Shown piece by piece: positions 13,339-23,760 of a DNA stretch of 64,000 bases. The stretch comes from Manis javanica (Eukaryota > Chordata > Mammalia > Pholidota > Manidae). The translations under genes and the position numbers were made by a program. Below the pieces are notes generated by a model. That model was not told where the DNA came from and did not search any database. It saw only the letters and a list, made by a program, of their open reading frames with translations. Position 1 is the stretch's first letter; each line of letters begins with the position of its first letter. The stretch covers positions 112,858,302-112,922,301 of the forward strand of contig NC_133164.1 in the NCBI RefSeq assembly GCF_040802235.1, in the 5' to 3' direction.

Positions 13339-14702
13339 AATGCACACCCTAACAAGCAGATACAAAAATGACTGCAGGCAGAGTCCATTTAAGTGAAGTG
13401 TTTCTTCCATCAGGAAAACTCCCGCAAAAAATTCCGATTTTGGTTGTTATCAGTAGCTTAAATTGTAAAGTTAGGAATCTATCAAAGAGTGGATTAATTT
13501 TACACTGCTCTCCTGCAGCTCTAGCACGGGACTGCTTTTAAGTATAAGTTATTACGTGGGTATTGTCACTCTACAGCTTTGCACTAAGAAACACAGGGCG
13601 CTGTATTATCATACACATTAGTGTCTATATAAATAACCTACTTAACACATTGAACTTTATTGCAAACTGCACTATGGGGCCGGTCATTTCATACTATACA
13701 AAAATGTACTCAGATATCATTCACAAAATTGATTTGAATACGGCATGGCTTAAAATTGCAAGGGTAAAGTCCATTTGAAATGCAGCATTTTTAATGTAAC
13801 ATTTCTCTGTGGGTTTTTCTTTTCTTTTTCTCCAGGAGGAGTAGAAATTAGGTCAGACATGCATTACAGCAGCCTGGGAGAGTTTGAGAAATTGACACTA
13901 ACCCAACAGTATATTATGTTACATAATAGAGGATAGCATTCAGCTAATATGATACCTAAATTATTAATACCAAATAAATCCTAGATTATTTGTTGTATAA
14001 TGCCCAATGGCTTACACGATAAAATGGCATTTTAACCTAATTTCTACTTTGAGCTTTCAAATACACTTGCTTCATGAATTCCATAAAAGTAATTAGAAGA
14101 GGACTGTAAAGTTCACAAGCCATTTCTGAATGCACACACATCCCAGCACAGGAATTTGTCATTTAATACCATCAGATCTTCATGAGTATCTACAGACATT
14201 TCCACATTTAAGAATATTTAAGAATTTATAATGAACTGGTCCACTGAAGTTGGGGGTGAGAGCTGTTTGTTTACTTTGCAACTTTTCTCAATAAAAATGT
14301 ATTTTGAAATACAAGAGATTTTCTCACTTATACCAAACAAGAGGAAATTGGAATTCTAAATGGTTTAATTCTCATAGAAGAGTAGCTTTCAAAACACAAC
14401 CACGGACTGTCTACTAAAACGCCAGGCCAGGTTTGTCACCAATTAACAACACTTGTGTGTATTATAATACCTCAAAACTGGGAGAAAAGAGAACTTTCTG
14501 TTGTTCTCCATTTGTGCATCACAGAATACAAGACTTGAGTATACAGAAGAGAAGTAAACATGGGAAGCGACAAGTATGTGACGATTCAGAGTGGGATCCA
14601 GTGGCCGACGTTTCAGACCCTGGACCCATTCAGGCTCACAAAGTCTTACACTCTCAGGATTCTTCAGGAGATTCAAAACCTGAGGCATATCAAATCTCTC
14701 AT

Positions 14703-14743
14703 ACATACACACACACACACACACGCACATACACACACACAAA
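14703..14743. repeat. Interrupted CA microsatellite
   Basis: A CA-rich run broken by CG and CAT units, in the RNF152 3' UTR about 0.8 kb from the stop codon. Confidence 0.95.
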
Positions 14744-14844
14744 TACACGATATTTACATTTAAAATTCTTATTTTGTGAGATGGCTTGAGAAAAATTGGC
14801 ATATAGGGTTCCTGTGGGATTATGCATTTCTCACTATTACTCAG

Positions 14845-14850
14845 TTTATT
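14845..14850 (-). terminator. Internal AATAAA in RNF152 3' UTR (possible proximal poly(A) signal)
   Basis: A canonical AATAAA lies about 0.68 kb past the stop codon. A second one is at 13661-13656, about 1.9 kb past the stop. No strong GT-rich downstream element is obvious at either, so use is uncertain. If used they would give mRNAs with far shorter 3' UTRs. Confidence 0.3.
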
Positions 14851-15525
14851 GCTCCCCTGTTGGGCTTTCAGCTTAATAAACATGTAGCAAGCTCTAATTA
14901 CAGGGGAAGAAAAATGAAGGTTCATGACAAAGCACAACACATTGGAAACGTTTGTTCAAATATTTTCTTCAAAAAAACAGACCATCTGGCTTAACTTACT
15001 TTAATCTGGGTGCCATCCTTAAAGTATAAAAAGTCTTATTAGCAACTGAATGAAGACTAGGTTTCATTTTAAAAAAGGAAAGAAACCAGGACTGCATGTC
15101 ATTGCTGAATTTTTACACAGATTCTCAGGTTTAATTCTACTTGTATACACAGCATCTTTGTTTTAATCTACCACATTTAGAGGAGGTCACATTGTATGCA
15201 CTTGCACAGTTTAACATCTAGGTAGAATATGTCTATTTCGTAACATGATTTGGGAAAATCATAAATTACAGTCCATTTAATAAGTGATTATGAGGATGCA
15301 TGCAATCGTCTTCGAAGCTGTTGCCATCAACGCTCAGATCGGACTGCCTGGTATGGTGTTGAGACCTTCCGTCTGCCCTGTCTTCCATTAATCAAGGGGC
15401 AGGCCAGAGGCCAGGGCGTGGCCCCAAACGATCCACATCGCCCTCCACCTCCTCACTGTGATGCCATCACCAACACCTGCTCAACCCCTAGTCGGCACCC
15501 ACACAAGCCTTCCCTGCGGCCCTCT

Positions 15526-16137
15526 TCAGCCGCAGGAGATCACAGTGAAGCGCTTGGAGATGCAAGACATGTTGTGCAGCACGATGCCGAGGAGGAAGAC
15601 CAGAACGCAGGCCACCAAGATCACAGTGCACACCCCGGACCAGGTGGAGCTCTTCACCACGCCCCGCCTGTCCTGCTCCTGCTCCAGCACCTCTGGGGGA
15701 GCCCCGCCGTGCAGAGGCTGCTGTTCTGCAGGGATGGTCACCACGGTGACGGACTTCTGCTGGCTCCCCGGCAGCAGGCGGCAGCCCAGGTCTCCTGGCA
15801 GCAGCGCTCGCTCCTTGGAGATGGGCAGGGGCAGCATGTAGCACCCATTGCTGGGGAGTTTGATGAAGACCGGGGTGTGCTCAGAGGCATGCGGGATGGC
15901 GATGACGGCAAGGACCTCAGGGTCATCGGGGAGCTGCGACACGGAGAAGCCCGGGGGCAGCTTGGTGATGCCCCGGCACCAAGGGCACCTCACGTCCTTC
16001 TGGCTTGTCCTCATCTGCTGGAGGCACACTGAGCAGCAGGTGTGTTTGCAGTCCAGCAACTTGGGCCTGCGCCGGGGGCTGTAATAATTGAAACAGATCT
16101 GACATTCCAGCAGAGAATCTTGGGAGAGGGTCTCCAT
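15526..16137 (-). CDS. RNF152: RNF152, lysosomal RING-type E3 ubiquitin ligase (203 aa, complete)
   Basis: Seen: an uninterrupted 203-codon frame starting METLSQDSLLECQICFNYY and ending KRFTVISCG. An N-terminal C3HC4 RING finger has ligands C12, C15, C30, H32, C35, C38, C51 and C54. A proline/hydrophobic middle region follows, then a single hydrophobic segment at about residues 169-187 and a short basic tail, the layout of a tail-anchored membrane protein. Length and sequence match mammalian RNF152. Known for the family: RNF152 sits on lysosomes, ubiquitinates GDP-bound RagA to recruit GATOR1 and dampen mTORC1 during amino-acid starvation, has been linked to Rheb ubiquitination, and promotes apoptosis when overexpressed. 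Start choice: ATG at 16137 has G at -3 and G at +4. The frame stays open upstream to about 16266, but the only extension begins at a TTG (16260), and an in-frame TAG lies at 16267-16269. The linker around residues 145-160 looks the most variable part. No frameshift or missing ligand. Confidence 0.97.
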   Translation of the reverse strand: METLSQDSLLECQICFNYYSPRRRPKLLDCKHTCCSVCLQQMRTSQKDVRCPWCRGITKLPPGFSVSQLPDDPEVLAVIAIPHASEHTPVFIKLPSNGCYMLPLPISKERALLPGDLGCRLLPGSQQKSVTVVTIPAEQQPLHGGAPPEVLEQEQDRRGVVKSSTWSGVCTVILVACVLVFLLGIVLHNMSCISKRFTVISCG

Positions 16138-16291
16138 CGCAGACTGAGAGCAGGAAGGCCGAGGCCAAGGGGAAGCAGCTTGTTCTGAGAGCCCACCAAT
16201 CCGGTCCCACACCTTCCTTCTTTGCGCCTTCCCAAAGTCGTGAGGTGCTGGGGAGCTCAAGGGCAGCTAGCACCCTCAGGTGTGTTCATTT
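16138..16291 (-). other. RNF152: RNF152 5' UTR part of coding exon, with splice acceptor
   Basis: Reading the minus strand, a long pyrimidine-rich tract (TTTTTGTCTCCCTCAG) ends at 16292, giving an exon that starts at 16291 and leaves 154 nt of leader before the ATG. Two weaker acceptors (CTCCCCAG near 16250, CTGCTCTCAG near 16145) lie closer to the ATG. The first was preferred for its tract strength. Human RNF152 has a non-coding first exon and its whole CDS in the next exon, which fits. The acceptor is inferred, not shown by transcript data. Confidence 0.7.
16257..16289 (-). other. Short upstream ORF (10 codons plus stop) in RNF152 leader
   Basis: Two bases after the predicted exon start there is an ATG (16289-16287) that opens a 10-codon frame, MNTPEGASCP, and closes with TGA at 16259-16257. 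It ends 119 nt before the RNF152 ATG, so reinitiation is possible. The ATG context (AAA before, A after) is moderate: purine at -3, not G at +4. It is only part of the mRNA if the predicted acceptor is the one used. Confidence 0.4.
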
Positions 16292-17807
16292 CTGAGGGAG
16301 ACAAAAATGCAAACAAACTGAATTATTTCCAACAAGCTGAGATGTCAGCACATCTGATGGATTTGTATCACGGCTCCAAAGTCTTGACACTGGGTCAAAA
16401 TTGTAAAAATTTCCCACCCACGAGACTCCAGGATTCCTGCCCACAAAGCCCAGTGGAAGATACATGAGTTGTCTCGGATGGCTTCTCATGGCGAATACCT
16501 GGCTCATTTCTAAAGAACAAATACCTCTCTGCTGTCATATGATGCCCCGTACTTCATAAAGAGGGAGTCCATTTTTTCTGGTTTGTATATTTCAGTGGCC
16601 CTTGCATTCTTCCTCTAAAATACACTGGAAAAATTCTCTTGCTTCCAGTAAGTTTGTAGCATTTTCTAAAAGTAAATTTCTTCCCTTAGATCCTCCGGTC
16701 TTCTTTTCCTGACTCTGCCTACCTACCTGTAAGTATTCTTTCCCAGATTCAGGCAACTCCTCAAATCTAGGTACTCCATTTAACTATATTATATGGGTTA
16801 GGACTGCTGCCCTCTCACAGGTAGTTAAAGTGATGCTGCCAAAGAACCACACTTGGGCATCTGTTATCTTTTCCACCCAATTGTTTGAACCAAGGTAATT
16901 CTTGTCAACTGGTTTAAAAAGAGACAACACAATCAAACAAAATAACAAAAAAACCTGCAACATCAGGGAATTTTGGATGTAGGGGTCACAAAGGCACACA
17001 GGATTTTTCAGTCAGTACTTCAGTCTCTTTATTATTTAGGCTTGCATCGAGCAACGTGACTACAAGCAAACACTGTTAGTTCACTGGTCATAACACAGTA
17101 TATAGTGAAAGGTTGTTGGACAGACCGGCAAGCAGCTAGGGGAGAGAATAACTTACTTAGTTCAACTTAACTGGGCTTTGAGGAACCCTCTAGTGCTCCA
17201 GCAATGTTTTAATAAAGGCTGCCCGACTCTGTTTGCTACTGAAAGAATCCAAATTGTGTGTCTCTGGATGGAAAACTGTAGAAATAATTGCTAGTCCTGG
17301 AACCCCTCCTATAACCAGAGGCAGGAGCTACTGAGAAAAAGCTCTTTCACATTTTTCATAAAAAATGAACCTTCTTTTTCTTTCTAACTTGCTCTGTGAA
17401 ATTAAGAATGCACACCCCCCTTCCCAATGATATAAAATTTGCTAAAAAAGTAAAGAATGCAGAAAAGGTTAAGTTCAAAGTAAAAATTAGTCACTGATAA
17501 AAGCAGTGACAATCAAAAAAGCAACATATTTTAAAATATTTTAGCTACAGTAAGAGCACTTAAAGTCAAACAGTGATATACAATTCAGAAAGCTCATATC
17601 ATAATCAACTACTTAGCTCGTTGCTAATTCAAGAAATTTTATTAAATAACGGAAATTTGCTAAGAGTAGAACTTAAATGTTCTCATCAAATAAAAAGATA
17701 AATATGTGAAGTGATGGACATTTTAATCAACTAGATGGGAGAGGGATCCTTTCACAGGTGTATATCTAATCACTACAATGTATACTTTAAAGTATCTACA
17801 ATCCTAC
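16292..17807. other. Intronic sequence upstream of the coding exon
   Basis: AT-rich, no recognised repeat and no exon. Pyrimidine tract of the RNF152 acceptor lies at its left edge (16292-16310). Confidence 0.5.
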
Positions 17808-18671
17808 AATGAGGTATCACCTCACACCAGTTAGGGTAGCCACCAACCAAAAGACAAGGAACAACAATGCTGGCAAGGATGCAGAGAAAGGGGAACCCTC
17901 CTACACTGTTGGTGGGAATGTAAGCTAGTTTAACCATTGTGGAAAGCAATATGGAGGTTCTTCAAAAAACTAAAAATAGAAATACCATTTGACCCAGGAA
18001 TTCCACCTCCAGGAATTTACCATAAGAATGCAGCAGCCCAGTTTGAAAAAGACAGATGCACCCGTATGTTTATTGCAGCACTATTTACAATAGCCAAGAA
18101 ATGGAAGCAACCTAAGTGTCCATCAGCAGATGAATGGATAAAGAAGAGGTGGTACGTATACACAATGGAATACTATTCAGCCATAAGAAGAAAACAAATT
18201 CTGCCATTTGCACAACACGGATGGAGCTAAAGGGTATTATGCTCAGTGAAACAAGCCAGGTGGAGAAAGACAAGTACCAAATGATTTCCCTCATCTGTGG
18301 AGAATAAGAACAAAGCAAAACTGAAGGAGCAAAACAGTAGCAGACTCAGAGACTCCAAAAAGGGACCAGCAGTTACCAAAGGGAATGGGGTGCAGAGGGT
18401 GGGTGGGGAGGGAGGGAGAAGGGAATTAAGGGATATTATGATTGGCACACATAATGTAGGGGGGTCACGGGGAAGGCAGTACAACACAGAGAAGACAAGT
18501 GGTGACTCCACAGCATCTTACTATGCTGATGGACAGTGACTACAATAGGGTGTGTGTTGGGGAGGACTTGATAATATGGGTGAATATAATGACTACAATG
18601 TTGCTCACGTGAAACCTTCATAAGATTGTATATCAATGATACCTTAATAAAAAAAAGAATCTTAAAAAAAA
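17808..18671 (+). mobile_element. 5'-truncated L1 retrotransposon (ORF2 end, 3' UTR, poly(A))
   Basis: The element begins in the last part of ORF2, runs through a stop at 18305-18307, a 3' UTR with a G-rich tract (18397-18416), and an A-rich tail with AATAAA-like ends. A candidate, diverged target-site duplication flanks it: ATCTACAATCCTAC at 17794-17807 and ATCTTACAATCTTA at 18672-18685. The same 3' end occurs twice more in this window (34216-34391, 41750-41950), so this is a lineage-specific L1 family. Reminds me of pangolin L1, unverified. Confidence 0.9.
17809..18307 (+). pseudogene. L1 ORF2 C-terminal fragment, frameshifted
   Basis: Translation shows the conserved ORF2p C-terminal landmarks: MRYHLTPVR at 17809, then in another frame CWWECKLV followed by a TAA at 17931-17933, then PLWKAIW, EIPFDP, CTRMFIAALFTIAK and YTMEYYSAI. 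The end (SLICGE) is in a third frame. So it carries at least two frameshifts and one nonsense change. It contains only the Cys-rich C-terminal end. The endonuclease and reverse transcriptase regions are lost by 5' truncation. Not functional. Confidence 0.9.
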
Positions 18672-18854
18672 ATCTTACAATCTTATTTGTCACACCTCAG
18701 TAAAGCTGCAAAAAATTTTTTAAAAAGAAACATCTACTGAATATCTATCATGCACAAAGCAGAATGCTAGTTACTGTAGGATATAAAGATGAATCAGACC
18801 CAAACCCTTCTTGTAAGCAATTTAAAGTTAGTGAAGAATGAGCAAATAAATATA

Positions 18855-19190
18855 TTTTCTTTTCCATTCATTGATTTCATTCAAATTCTCACTGAATGTC
18901 TACCATGTGCCTAGCACTGTGGTATTTATTTTTGTCCTTTGTAACCAAGACCTTGTCATTTGCCCATAAAAAACTCAGCCTGAAGGGATTTAAACAGTCA
19001 GGCACGTAAGCAGTTGTAATATAAATACAGAGTGATACATGCTATCCAGGAACTGGAGGAATTAGGAACAGCTAGGCGAAAAATCTGGATCCTGGAGAGG
19101 ATTTAGACATGCCAAGTTAAGGGACAGGTTGTTTTCAAGTTCAGAAACCAGCATGAGCAAAGGAACAAAGGCGACCAATTACAGGACGTT
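18855..19190 (-). repeat. L2 LINE, minus strand
   Basis: Starts with a TCACTGAATGTCTACCATGTGCC phrase (reverse complement of the L2 terminus) and goes on with AACCAGCATGAGCAAAGGAAC, a usual L2 internal phrase in this orientation. Confidence 0.6.
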
Positions 19191-20859
19191 TTCTGTACTC
19201 CAGCTGTGACACGGGATAGAGGATTTTTTCTAATACAAGAGGACCTTACAGATGCTGTCTCTAAGAGTTTTAGCTCTTACGTTTAGGTCTTTGATACAGA
19301 TGCCTCTTAAATAAACAAAATTCTCATCACAGAACCTGTAAGCACCCTCCTATAGGCCCAACCAGGGGAGCAGGTCCCACAGGAGAGGAGAGATGAGTGT
19401 AGCCAGGCACAGGACATGGACCACAGACTGTAAACAGTCCCCACTACCAGGCCAAGGAGGTGGGGGCTGAGGCTAGAGTGCAGAGTTCATGGGCTGCCTG
19501 CAGCGAAGGGCTCAGACAGCACTGGGGCCAGCTCTCTCCTTCCGGCGACCCGACCCGGACTCCTATGGACTGCTCAGTGCTGCGTGCGACCTGCCCAGAG
19601 GCACTTCCTGGCTCTGAGAAAACTGCCCTCTTGAACAGCTTGGGAGGCGGAACGCAAGTGTTCTCTTTGGCCCCGCCCCAAGACCTGTCACACTATCATT
19701 TTTCACCAAAACCAACATGCAATTTTATTCATGAATTTATGTTCCAAGCAATGTTCACTTAATTGGTGTTGAGCTTCCTTAAAATTAGATTATACTGCTC
19801 GATTTCCAACTCTAGCCAAGTAAGTCTACGCCTTACAATACAGGCTGAACACAAAAGCTGATGGAAAAACAGTTCCTATTTTCCAAGCTCAGCCACGGCA
19901 GCCTCTCTGATTTACACACTGATTTATTCTGTATTAAGTCAGCTTGCACTGCATTCCAGTTTACTTTCTGGAGTATAATTAGTAATGATGATGATGAGTT
20001 AGGTGAAGAGAAGAAAATTTATGAGGCTAGGGACCAAAGCTAATGATGAATCATTCTTTCTCCCTTTCATCATAAACTCAAAAAATGTGACTCAACTCTG
20101 GAAGAAGGGGAATGGAAGCCAGGCCTAGGTAAGCCAGAAAAGAAACTTGGGTCCTGGTCAAATGGATTCCATCCAAGCACACGCTGGGGGGTCCTGCAGG
20201 GATCTGTGTTTGGTGTCACACTCTTTACAGGAGAAAGATGTGATGCTCAAATAAAATACTCACTAAATTTAAAAGGAAAGGGTACTTTGGCAGAACGCAT
20301 AAAAACAGGTATATACTGCAATATATTGGAACGATTTTTAAATGTCACTATAATTTATTTTGAAAGAGCCTAAAGTAAAAATAAAAGAAAAATACCATAA
20401 AAAAAGGACTAGCAACTAAGGGAGGGTGTGCTCAAAGTAATTATGGCTTACGGGGTAGAACGTATTTTCAAGTGTATCTTCATGAATACTTAGCACTACA
20501 GTACTTAGCTTCATAAATAATGTCAATTGTATAATGTACAGAGAAAGGCCTTGAACAACCCCTGAACTTGGTATTAATGCACACCTTGATTTTTAAATAC
20601 TTAAAAATGGATTGAACTTTATGTAACAGGAGGAGGTATGATTTGGGAGAAAAATGCCAGAAACTAAAGGGATGTGTATGTTGCTGTTTGGGGGCAGTGG
20701 GTATTTGGCATTGTACAACACTGATATATTTTCACAAAATTACATGTCTTCTATTTTTAAAAAACTATATAATTGTAAGCACCTTTACAAAAGGTGTGGG
20801 TGCAGTAAAATGCTACTGGGAATTGAGGGGATGGTAAAATAGCAAAGGTCCCCAACACT
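19191..20859. other. Intronic, no recognised feature
   Basis: Mixed GC around 19460-19680 and AT-rich elsewhere. No exon, RNA gene or confidently named repeat seen. Confidence 0.45.
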
Positions 20860-21662
20860 ATTATTTTTTTTTTGAGAGGGCATCTCTCATATTTATTGAT
20901 CAAATGGTTGTTAACAACAATAAAATTCAGTATGGGGGGGGTCAATGCTCAATGTACAATCATTAATCCATCTCAAGTCTAATTCTCGTCAGTCTCCAAT
21001 CTTCTGAAGCATAACGAACAAGTTCTTACATGGTGAACGAATTCTTAGATAGTGAATAAATTCTTAGATGGTGAACAGTACAAGGGCATTCATCACAGAA
21101 ACTTTCAGTTTTGATCATGCATTATGACCTATAAACAATCAGGTCAAATATGAATATTCGTTTGATTTTTGTACTTGATTTATATGTTGATCCCACAATT
21201 CTCCCTCTATTATTATTATTATTTTTATTTTTAATAAAATGCTGAAGTGGTAGGTAGATGCAAGATAAAGGTAGAAAACATAGTTTAGTGCTGTAAGAGG
21301 GCAAATGTAGATGATCAGATGATCAGGTGTGTGCCTATGGACTAAGTATTAATCCAAGCTAGACAAGGGCAGCAAAACATCCACGGATGCAGAAGATTTC
21401 TCTCAAAGCAGGGGGGGTGAGGTTCTGAGCCTCACCTCTGTTGATCCCCAAATTCTCACCTGATGGCCCCTCTGTGACTGTGCCTGTCTTAGGTTGTTCC
21501 TCCCTTGAGGAATCTTACCCGTCTCTGGCTAACCAGTCATCTTCCGGGGCCATACAGGGAAATGTAAAGTTGGTAAGTGAGAGAGAAGCCATATTGTTTG
21601 AAATGTTTAGCTTTTTACTTCTTTGCAGATTTATGCCCTGTGGCTTCTATGCCCAGCACTTC
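20860..21662 (-). mobile_element. Poly(A)-tailed retroelement of unclear family, ~800 bp
   Basis: On the minus strand it runs from 21662 down to an AATAAATATGAGAGATGCC tail ending in a run of A (T-run at 20863-20873 on plus). It is bracketed by the 10-bp direct repeat CCCCAACACT at 20850-20859 and 21663-21672, the hallmark of target-primed L1-driven insertion. It encodes no recognisable protein. Inside are a 3x19-bp tandem repeat (21016-21072) and an ATT-rich microsatellite near 21210-21235. It may be a long 3' UTR piece of a lineage-specific L1 or a separate L1-mobilised transcript. I recall closely similar copies from pangolin assemblies, which I cannot verify. Confidence 0.75.
21016..21072. 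repeat. 3 x 19-bp tandem repeat inside the retroelement
   Basis: Three adjacent units follow GAAYRARTTCTTASATRGT (21016-21034, 21035-21053, 21054-21072), followed by the start of a fourth (GAACAG). Confidence 0.9.
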
Positions 21663-21782
21663 CCCCAACACTCTATTTATAGTCCCAGGTGCTTTTAGAA
21701 GTCTAGGCCTATGAGGATAAAAAAGCTGATGAAATAAATAAACCAGACAGTCGCACTCTGCCTATACTATACTCCTAAGCCT

Positions 21783-21828
21783 CTTCATAATTGTGATTCA
21801 ATTTACAATTGTGACATTAATTATGAAG
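21783..21828. repeat. 10-bp perfect inverted repeat with inner direct repeat
   Basis: CTTCATAATT (21783-21792) and AATTATGAAG (21819-21828) are inverse complements 26 bp apart. Between them AATTGTGA occurs as a direct repeat. It could be the core of an old MITE or a chance cruciform. Confidence 0.6.
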
Positions 21829-22889
21829 CCTCTCCTCAGAACTGTGGGGTGAAGTGACACTGATCACATCTGGCTGACAATGAATTGTTCCATGTGATGG
21901 TCCACATGAGGACCATAAATTCAGTGGTTGAGAAAAATCTCAAGAGATGAAACTAGACCCCTGCTTTCCTTATTCTATTGAAATAGCTTGCCTTTCTGAT
22001 GTGGGCCATTTACTTAATTCTTCAAGGAAATGTAAATATTGAAATGGGATTAAACACAGTAATTACAATTCCATTTAATTTGGTATTTCAGCTGGCAAGA
22101 CCACTTATAGTGTGAATCTGAGCAAACACTCTGATTAGTGGCAAGAAGGGGGACAGCCTGACAGTGACAGACACGGTCACTGACTTCTGGTCCTCTGTTA
22201 GCGGGGAGCAATCCTTTCAGGACACAACCGTCTAATATAATATAGAGTCCACCTGGTGCAACTGTCCCTATTTCAATGGAGAAGACAGTGGGTTCCAGGA
22301 CTCCAACAAATTTCAAGTGAGAATTCCACTGGCCCAAGCTCTGTTAGTTGCACTGTATTTTGCTATGAGAATCCTGATTTGCGTTGTTGGGTGATGCAAA
22401 GAATACTGAAAGTAAAAAGTGTTACTTCAAAGTCTTGAATGACTGAAGGGGATGTGACGATGCTGGAGGCAGACTGGCTTCGGGAGCAGCGGCAGGCGGG
22501 GTGGGACAGAGAGATCACTGCTTAAACTGGCAGAGAGCAGCAGACTGGCCAGAATGCCATGGCCGGTCCAGGGACTTGCCACACAACCAAAGCACTGGCC
22601 TGTCACCACTGCGTGCAGGGACAGCCACTGTACACGGGGCAGACCCGTCTACACGCCCCGTTTTGTCACTGCGACAACCAGCGAACCAGTCTCCGGAAAT
22701 AGCCTTACTCAGAGCATCTCGGTTACACACAGCATTTCATTTAAGTCAAATTAGTAAAAGATGAATGAATTTGACCCCTCAGGCATATTTAAAATCAAAG
22801 TACATTGGAATCAAGACATTCTGAGGAATTAAAGCCAAATTTCAATATTGCCATGAGTGATGATAACCCCTGGTTTTTGTTGGTTGTTT

Positions 22890-23080
22890 TAATAGCTATC
22901 AATCGTTACTATGAGGTGTCAGGAGATGGGGATTTTGGCTCTAATTCTGCCCTTACGGTGATGGGTCACCTTCAGCAAGCCACCCACCTGGGGGCTGTAG
23001 TGTCCTCACCTGTGAGGGCAGTGGACTAGATGGAGGCTCAACCTTCTAGTAAAAATAGTTCTAGGACCTAAGTGACTGCT
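22890..23080 (+). repeat. MIR SINE remnant
   Basis: Phrases CCTTCAGCAAGCCACCCACC, GTGTCCTCACCTGTGAGGGC and GTGGACTAGATGGAGGCTC follow the MIR core order. Confidence 0.65.
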
Positions 23081-23599
23081 AAGCACACTATCTGGGTTTG
23101 TTCTATGCTTATTATGCCGGATAGGAAACTTAGAGTATTATCTGTTAATGATCTCACAAGAATGCACATTTATGTGGCATAATGGGAGGTGACTTTCGTT
23201 AAGAAAGCCTGCAGGGTTTTCTGGCTCATATAGGGGTCAAGGTTAATGCTGGCATCAGCCAGACACCCTGCTTCCCCTTCACTGGATCTGATCACCCAGT
23301 GATGCTGAAGAAAAAGTTGCAGACAGTCATAAAAAGCAGGGAAGAGACTTAAAGGACTGTCAAGGGATTCCCAGACTCCCTGGAGAGAGGGGATGACAAA
23401 AGATGCTATTACATAGACACAGGCAGAGCAAAGAAAGAAAAAAAACAATCACCCCAATTTCTAGAACTCTGAGAACTAAAGGTACTTACTGTCCAATCTG
23501 GCATATAAGCAGAGCCAAGAAATGGAAAACAAAACAAAAATTCGAGGTCTTCCCAATGGGTGGACATATTAAGGCAAAATATGTAGGGGTAGGTAAACA

Positions 23600-23760
23600 C
23601 GTTTACTAGGAACCCACTGTGCGCCATGCTTTACTCAAGGCACTGGGGACACCAAGGATACAAGAGTCTCTGCCCTCAAGGAGCCTGCAGACCCAGCCTA
23701 CAGGGAAGCTCGGTAAACGAGCCCGCAAGGGGATAGGGCAGGCAGGGCGCTGAGGAAACA
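23600..23760 (-). repeat. L2 LINE, minus strand
   Basis: CACTGGGGACACCAAGGATAC and CCCTCAAGGAGCCTGCAG are the reverse-complement landmarks of the L2 3' end. Confidence 0.65.

Larger units (their letters stand above)
8490..15525 (-). other. RNF152: RNF152 3' UTR (about 7 kb)
   Basis: The stretch directly downstream of the RNF152 stop is AT-rich, almost free of the interspersed repeats that fill the rest of the window, and ends at a well-formed poly(A) site. Human RNF152 mRNA is also known for a 3' UTR of several kb. The stretch holds one hAT-type MITE (about 12203-12395), two CA microsatellites (13321-13338, 14703-14743), a perfect hairpin (12518-12542), and internal AATAAA hexamers at 14850-14845 and 13661-13656 (minus strand). 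No open reading frame in it looks real. The exact 3' end is inferred. Confidence 0.7.

Noticed and set aside
14703..14743. CRISPR-like or other regular array
   Set aside because: It is a simple CA microsatellite; no spacer-repeat structure exists anywhere in the window.
15418..16032. 204-codon plus-strand open frame and other frames overlapping RNF152
   Set aside because: Antisense or out-of-frame shadows of the GC-rich RNF152 coding exon; no protein signature and no splice or promoter context.
15526..16260. RNF152 with a 41-residue N-terminal extension
   Set aside because: The extension starts at a TTG, not an ATG; the ATG at 16137 has a strong context and gives the 203-aa family length.
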